Shown here one piece after another: positions 58,794 to 64,000 of a stretch of DNA of 64,000 bases. The translations under genes were made by a program, and so were the position numbers. A model generated the notes under the pieces. That model made no database searches. It worked only from the letters and a program-made list of their open reading frames with translations, and had not been told where the DNA came from. Position 1 is the first letter of the stretch. Every line of letters starts with the position of its first letter. Source of the stretch: Pagrus major (taxonomy: Eukaryota > Chordata > Actinopteri > Spariformes > Sparidae); contig NC_133220.1 in NCBI RefSeq assembly GCF_040436345.1, forward strand, positions 7,070,436-7,134,435. Reading direction: 5' to 3'.

Positions 58794-59778
58794 ATCACGT
58801 CCACTCCCCCTCACTCCTCTTTCTCTACAGAAACCAAACCAGGACAGGTGATCAGACTCTTTTTAGCGTTACCTTGACAACGCACTCAGAAACACATCCA
58901 AGCATCCGTTAAAGCAATAGATGGCGACGATAGACGGCAACTTTTTTCTGCAGCAGTGTGGAGGGGCAGCAGCGCCCGCAGGGAGAACGGTGGTAAAGTG
59001 CAACAGAGATTTGCATCGTAGAAGTAGGCTTTAAGGAGAGAATATAGATCATTTCTAAACCGCTGTTTGTCCGTTTTTGGGGCTTTATTCAAAAACGTTA
59101 GTAGTCGGTGTCCTGTAAAATCATCCATGGGGTTATTGTGTAATATTGAAAGCATAAGTGTCACTTTCCCAAACCTGGTCTGGTGATATTTTTCTTATTG
59201 TCAACAAATCCCAGGGAAAAAAAGACCCAAACCAACAATGAATTAATCTAACAAGTATTGTCAGCCTAATATATCTTACTCCTCTGTGCCATAGAGCTCC
59301 ATTGTTGTCCAAAAACTATTTAAAACACATCAGTGAGTCACTCAGTGCTTTGACTCAGGCCCACAGACATCGTCCTGATGTCCCAAATATTCAGTAGAGC
59401 ATCAAATGTGGATTAATCCGCCGCTGAAAAGAATCCCCCAATAAGTGCGTTATTTCCTCCTGTTTGAGTGACTACATTATTCAGCTGCTTTAGGAAGTTA
59501 CTGAGACGGTTATTAAATTATATATCTGTGAGATTAAAAGTTGTTTTCATATATCAACATATTTTGGAGGGGGGATTTTATGCCTTTATTTTATAGCCGA
59601 CAGTAAAGAGATGGCAGGAAACCTTTGGCTGAACTCCGTCTGACGCGTCCCTGAAAGTTTATTCTGACCTTGGACACAAAACATTTCCTCCCACAATGTC
59701 CGTTTGATATCTGGAGCTTCCTCAAAAGATAAAGTTGCTCAGTTGTCAGGGAGTTTTAGATGTTGAGTTTTCATCAAT

Positions 59779-60004
59779 GTTGGCACAATTAATCTAAATA
59801 TTATCGTTATCATAATATAAGTGCAATATTCAAATCACAAGACGCTTCAGTTTTTTTTAAAAAGGGAAAAATGTGACAAAACAGCGTTCTAAGGAAGTAC
59901 TGTAGAGCTGCAGAGATTTGGTACAGACGCAGATAAATGTCACATCATCATGATTTTAACAGGTTTTTCACTTGAAATGAAAAAAAAAAAATTTGTGCAG
60001 CCCC
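59779..60004. mobile_element. Small inverted-repeat element, GGGCTGCACAATTAATCG type (second copy)
   Basis: Starts GTTGGCACAATTAATCTAAA and ends AATTTGTGCAGCCCC. The body shares AAGTGCAATAT, TGTGACAAAACAG and GCTGCAGAGAT-like segments with 34926-35256. Confidence 0.6.
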
Positions 60005-60313
60005 ACTTTTAAAGCTCCAGAGCAGCTACTAATCAGTGTTTCAATGTCAAGAAGTACTCAGAAAAATAGAAATAATAGAAATAGTGCGTCGTGCAATATG
60101 ATCAGAAGCTCCAGAAACAGCTACTTAATGGACCGTGTGGTGGGATTGTTCTGTCAGCTCTATGTTTATTAGCCATTTTTAACATTTACATCTTCAGTTG
60201 GAACAAATGAACGTGTCAACAGACGGACTAAGTCATTGTTGATTTGAATCTTCTCAAAGGATTTGTTGATAGTAAAAAAAACGATAGAATAATACCAGTC
60301 TTATTCTTTAAGT

Positions 60314-60546
60314 TAGGGCTGGGTGATACGGTTGAGTATTTATTAAAAATAATATTTTCTTACATATATTCTATACATGTATACATTATGTGATAAAATC
60401 ACAACACGGCAAATCCGCAAAAATCACACAAAATACTTAAATTCACGTTCATCACAATGAACCGTGTGAATCGGAAGAAAACTAAATCACGGTGATGGAA
60501 TCAGCTGGATGTTTTTAATACATTGTTGAATTATTGCCCAGCCCTG
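60314..60546. mobile_element. MITE with TAGGGCTGGGTGATA / TTATTGCCCAGCCCT ends
   Basis: About 230 bp with terminal inverted repeats AGGGCTGGGTGAT and ATTGCCCAGCCCT and an AT-rich non-coding core. A typical fish miniature element, probably hAT-like. Confidence 0.7.
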
Positions 60547-60743
60547 CCTCAAACGTGTCAAACACACTAAAGACAAAAACAATCCTCCTCTTAACTGCAG
60601 AAGCAGAATTGGCCGCAGTGTCTCATTTGAAGATGTCACCGTGTATCTCATCTGATTGGTCCTGATGAGACAGTGGTAGCCAATCACATTTGTCCATTTA
60701 TGCTTCCTTCAACAAGTTCCAGAGGCCGGCTGCGACGCAGCGC

Positions 60744-60756
60744 CGCCCCCTGCTGG
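60744..60756 (-). promoter_or_regulatory. Strong CTCF-like motif downstream of ip6k1
   Basis: On the - strand CCAGCAGGGGGCG, a near-perfect match to the CTCF core, inside a short GC-rich island (60725-60785) in otherwise AT-rich sequence. It could mark a domain boundary at the ip6k1 3' side. Inference from motif only. Confidence 0.5.
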
Positions 60757-61617
60757 ACGGCGACAGGAACTCAACCCTAGGAGCTGGAATAAGAGAGAGC
60801 AAATATGAATATTTTATTTTGGTTTATCGAGGTGATAATTTATTTTTTTATTGTACCTTTGCCCATTTGTGTGGGTAAATGTTTTGTCTTTTACATGTGT
60901 CCCCCCCAAATGTATAAAATGTAAAGAAATTAGGTGCATCAGAGACACAATGTGTGAAACGTCAGGAGAATACACAGTATTATTTGAGCTGACTCAAGTC
61001 TGTTTTATTTGCTGCTTCAGTCTAAAAACTTGTTGGGTGTCAACAGACCGAACCAGATCGTGTTTCATGAAGAAAACTGTCGCAGCAAATCCAGACTTCA
61101 GTCAGCTCACTGAACCCAACACTTGTGCCTGCTGTGGAGTTGTTGCTCAGGTGGGAAGCTCTATTGAACGTGTGTGTGTGCGTGTGTGTGCGTGTGTGTG
61201 TGTTAGAACAGAGGTAGACGCCATCTTTAGTCTTTGGTTTGTTTCACTTCACATTTAAAGGAGTTGGTAAAGAAGTGCATGCACATTAACGTCCTCCTGT
61301 TTGGGTCAGTTTCCACCACAGCGTCATACATTCTTGTTACAGTCGTCACAGAGTCTAAAGCAGCGACGGTCCACGTCTCCTCTCGGATCGTTGGTATCTC
61401 ATCATGGATATTAGCCTCAATGACTGATCAGTTATTTAGCTGCATTTTCTGCATCTGACATCATCCTGACTGTTTGTTAGAACAGTGAAAGTAAGTGAGA
61501 TTAAATCTTTCCAGAAGCTTTTGGGCTCGTGTTGTAATTACTGCAGAAGACTCGGGGTCATGTGAGATGGGTTCGACACGACACTGCAAGCTCTCTCCAG
61601 TCGCTTTAATAATCACA

Positions 61618-61829
61618 TTAAAGGAAAAGTTCACCCAAAAATAAAAATTCAGTCAGCTTCTACTCACCCTCTGCTGATGGAAAGTCAGGCGAAGTTTCGT
61701 AGTCTACATTTCTGGAGCTTCACAGAAATGTTTAGTGGTCTACAAAACTTCACCTGACTTTCCATCAGCATCCATCAGGGTGAGTAGATCATGACTGCAT
61801 TTTAATTTTTGGGTGAAATGTTCCTTTAA
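61618..61829. mobile_element. 212-bp palindromic MITE (TTAAAGGAA...TTCCTTTAA)
   Basis: Long terminal inverted repeats: left TTAAAGGAAAAGTTCACCCA, right TTTTTGGGTGAAATGTTCCT followed by TTAA. Inner parts pair too (CTCACCCTCTGCTGATGGAA with TTCCATCAGCATCCATCAGG). Almost the whole element can fold into one hairpin. Non-coding. Confidence 0.85.
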
Positions 61830-62364
61830 CACAACATTAGACATCAGGGATCTGATCTGTGAGATCTTTTAAAACAGGGGTGCCCAAACTTTTTCCCTGG
61901 GAGAGCCAAAACTGAAACACCAGTTGAGTTTTCAAGATGTAAAATGGTTCTGGGATCCCAAGTCCTTTAATTGAATGACTTCCTTTGTAAACCATTGTTC
62001 AGGTTATGAAAAATAACCAATAATTAGGGAGCCTACATATCTTAAAAGCATGTTTACTTCACACAAAATCAAACAGCATAGCAATTAATACAATTTTTAT
62101 ATTTTTTTTTTTCACTATAAAACTTCTGGCCTGCCAACTTCGGCCCACAGGCCCCACTTTTATCTCTACAAGCGACACCTTTCACACTTTTCATATTGTC
62201 ATTTGATACATTGTCATTATAAAAAATATAAATAGCTCCTTTTAAATTCACATTCCTTTCAGTGTTTTTATCCTGTCTAAAGAGCTGCAACATGAAAAAA
62301 AAAATCAAGTCATTTAAAAAATATTTTTTGGTTTGTTTTGTCTTCTTCGGTTGTAAAAACAAAT

Positions 62365-62450
62365 AACTTTGGGTTTTGGACTGTTGGTCCCACTAAACAC
62401 GGCTTTTTAAGATGAAATCTTTGGGCTTTGGGAAACCATGATGAGACTTC
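62365..62450. mobile_element. Fragment of the AGGGCTGCAACTAAC element
   Basis: Carries TTTGGGTTTTGGACTGTTGGTC and TTTGGGCTTTGGGAAACCATGATGAG-like landmarks shared with 63303-63626, but without either terminus. Confidence 0.5.
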
Positions 62451-63302
62451 TATACACCAAACAGTTGTCAGCTCCATCCCTAATCCCTAAATGGATACAA
62501 GTGACAGCCAATGAAAGATTCTCAAGGTTTGTGATAATCAGAACTGCAGATTCTGAGAAATGAGTTCTTCAAGGGTTCCTGGAAAAGGGGTTCAGTTTTA
62601 GAGAGCGTCACTGAGCCCTCAAACCTGCTGATGCCACCTTGAACCGAGTCTAAATCACTCTGTGGAAGTCCATTTCTGCCAGGAAGAGAAAAAAAGAGTT
62701 ACAGGATACTCGTGGAAGAGTATCGCATTCACAGGAATAATAGCAAAGACCTCTGAGTCTCATAAGTAAGGGATACTTTTCTCATAATTATGACAATTAA
62801 AAGAATCAGGAGGTTTAAATTAAGGGAGACATTTTTTACGTATCACATAATTTCAGAGTAGTAAGTCAGATGTTGACATAATTTTGACTCATTGAGGGAG
62901 AACATTCAGAGTATCTTTCAGTGTTTTATGGCTTTTTTTATTAGAATGGGAGATGACAGCACATGAGGGGAGAGAGGACTTCTGTAACATTGTCAGAATA
63001 ATGGCTGACAGGTTTTTTTGTGATATCATCTTATTTAATCACACGTTCTTGGAAGTGGCTAAGTGGCTGCTGCCCACATTAGCCACAATGCAACTTAGCC
63101 AGTGAATGACATCACTGAAGGCAATTTATCAGATTAATGCAGCTTCCTCTGGAGGATTTATACAACTTTTTTCACACATGCAGTAGTTAGTTACCCCTCA
63201 AGCAGAGATCAGGAGCGAGCTACAGAGATCTGGTACGATCAATTCTTTCAAACTCCACAACCCCAGATATTATTCATTTTTAAACTTGTAGTCTTCAGAT
63301 AA

Positions 63303-63626
63303 GACCTGCAAGGATTAGTCGATCAAAAGAAAATTCATCACCAGCTGTTTAGATTATTGATTAATCATTTTTAAAGCAAAAATATTAAACATTGGCTGGT
63401 CCCAGCTTCTTAAGGTTAAGAGTTAGTTGCTTGTCTTTGTCACTTATGACGATGAATGAAGAGACTTTGGGTTTTGGACTACTATTAAGGGGCAATTTTA
63501 AGACGTTACTTTGGGCTCTGGGAAATTATGATGAGCATTTTTCATGATTTTTTTGACATTTTATAGCCTAAAAGGTTTACTTTAATTCATTAATTAATTG
63601 TGAAAAAAACCGTTAGTTGCAGCCCG
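63303..63626. mobile_element. Small inverted-repeat element, AGGGCTGCAACTAAC type, inverted copy
   Basis: Right end CCGTTAGTTGCAGCCC is the reverse complement of the family start; left end CTGCAAGGATTAGTCGATC. The body has TTTGGGTTTTGGACTACTAT and GGGCTCTGGGAAATTATGAT. The flanks are two similar sequences of about 85 bp (about 63116-63200 and 63645-63735). Confidence 0.65.
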
Positions 63627-64000
63627 ACTTCTGATCCAATCAGCGCCTGAGGCAGTTTGTCAGATTTTGCAGAGCTCCCTCTAAAGGAGGCTTTATGCTA
63701 CTTTTTTCATATGCATTAGTACCCCCCAAGACCTGTAAACAGACTTTGATGTGTGAAATCGGTGAAGCTTTCCTTTAAACTCCCAACGCCTGTGTAATGT
63801 CATTTTTGACCCGACTACATGAGTATCTCGTTATCTTGAGGAACATCAATATTTTTGTTTTGATTCATAGATTTTAATTTGTTTTTCTGGCAGAAATGGG
63901 CTTCTATATGACCGAGAGAGAGAAACAGACCCCGACACTGTAAACATGACTGACACCTCACACACACCTTCATGCTAACAGGGTGAAAACTTACAGTAAG

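Larger units (their letters stand above)
57346..59535 (+). other. ip6k1: ip6k1 3'UTR and immediate flank (end inferred)
   Basis: Follows the TAG at 57343-57345. Contains a (CA)n at 57382-57434, a Pumilio-like TGTAAATA at about 57512, a second (CA)n at 57674-57702, and a large non-autonomous element at 57891-58352. The first ATTAAA I find is at 59512-59517, which would give a 3'UTR of about 2.2 kb. The true end is not determinable here. Confidence 0.5.
59536..64000. other. 3' flank: repeat-rich, no gene seen
   Basis: Read on both strands. No run of phase-compatible exons or conserved protein was recognised. It holds small inverted-repeat elements (59779-60004, 60314-60546, 61618-61829, 62365-62450, 63303-63626), a (TG)n near 61170-61201, and a CTCF-like motif at 60744-60756. 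Confidence 0.6.

Noticed and set aside
60487..60800. Possible small exon on the - strand (VEFLSPSSRGRRCVAAGLWN frame)
   Set aside because: An AG precedes it and the frame is open, but there is no partner exon, no donor in phase and no protein match. The CTCF-like motif explains the GC patch at least as well.
1..64000. tRNA, rRNA or snRNA genes
   Set aside because: I looked for A/B-box-like pairs with cloverleaf arms and for conserved snRNA starts and saw none by eye. A covariance-model scan would be needed to exclude degraded copies.

Overview
This is vertebrate nuclear DNA, almost certainly from a ray-finned (teleost) fish. The genes are split into many short exons with GT-AG introns. The introns are AT-rich and full of (CA)n/(GT)n arrays and short DNA-transposon relics of kinds common in teleosts. 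There are no bacterial-style operons, and most long open frames are intron or repeat noise. By joining exons at splice sites and checking reading phase, I reconstructed three protein-coding genes.

(1) Positions 119-14844, + strand: 3' part (23 coding exons, 1928 codons plus stop, 5' end outside the window) of tasor (FAM208A), the scaffold of the HUSH heterochromatin silencing complex. Its 3'UTR runs toward about 17-18.3 kb. (2) Positions 19474-29521, - strand: complete ccdc66 (21 coding exons, 857 aa), a centriolar-satellite, microtubule and ciliary coiled-coil protein. It is tail-to-tail with tasor, as expected from the tasor-ccdc66 neighbourhood known in vertebrates. (3) From about 30.1 to 59.5 kb, + strand: complete ip6k1 (non-coding exons at about 30.1 and 44.4 kb, ATG at 45661, stop at 57345, 529 aa), inositol hexakisphosphate kinase 1. 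It is head-to-head with ccdc66 across about 0.6-0.7 kb that probably acts as a shared promoter.

The rest is intron and flank. It holds a truncated hAT/ZMYM-like transposon gene inside a ccdc66 intron, two decayed Tc1/mariner transposase copies in ip6k1 introns, several families of small inverted-repeat elements, and many microsatellites. From about 59.5 kb to the end I see no gene, only repeats.

I found no clearly new multi-gene system. The observations most worth checking are: (a) a 131-bp segment of the tasor 3'UTR start, about 95% identical, repeated in the last long tasor intron; (b) a transposon-derived 75-nt exon whose phase would allow in-frame inclusion in ccdc66; (c) an upstream ORF in ip6k1 that overlaps the main start; (d) a 6-copy 42-nt coding minisatellite in tasor; and (e) a proline-rich expansion in the IP6K1 catalytic domain. 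The three genes belong to different pathways (chromatin silencing, cilium/centrosome, inositol pyrophosphate metabolism), and I infer no joint function.
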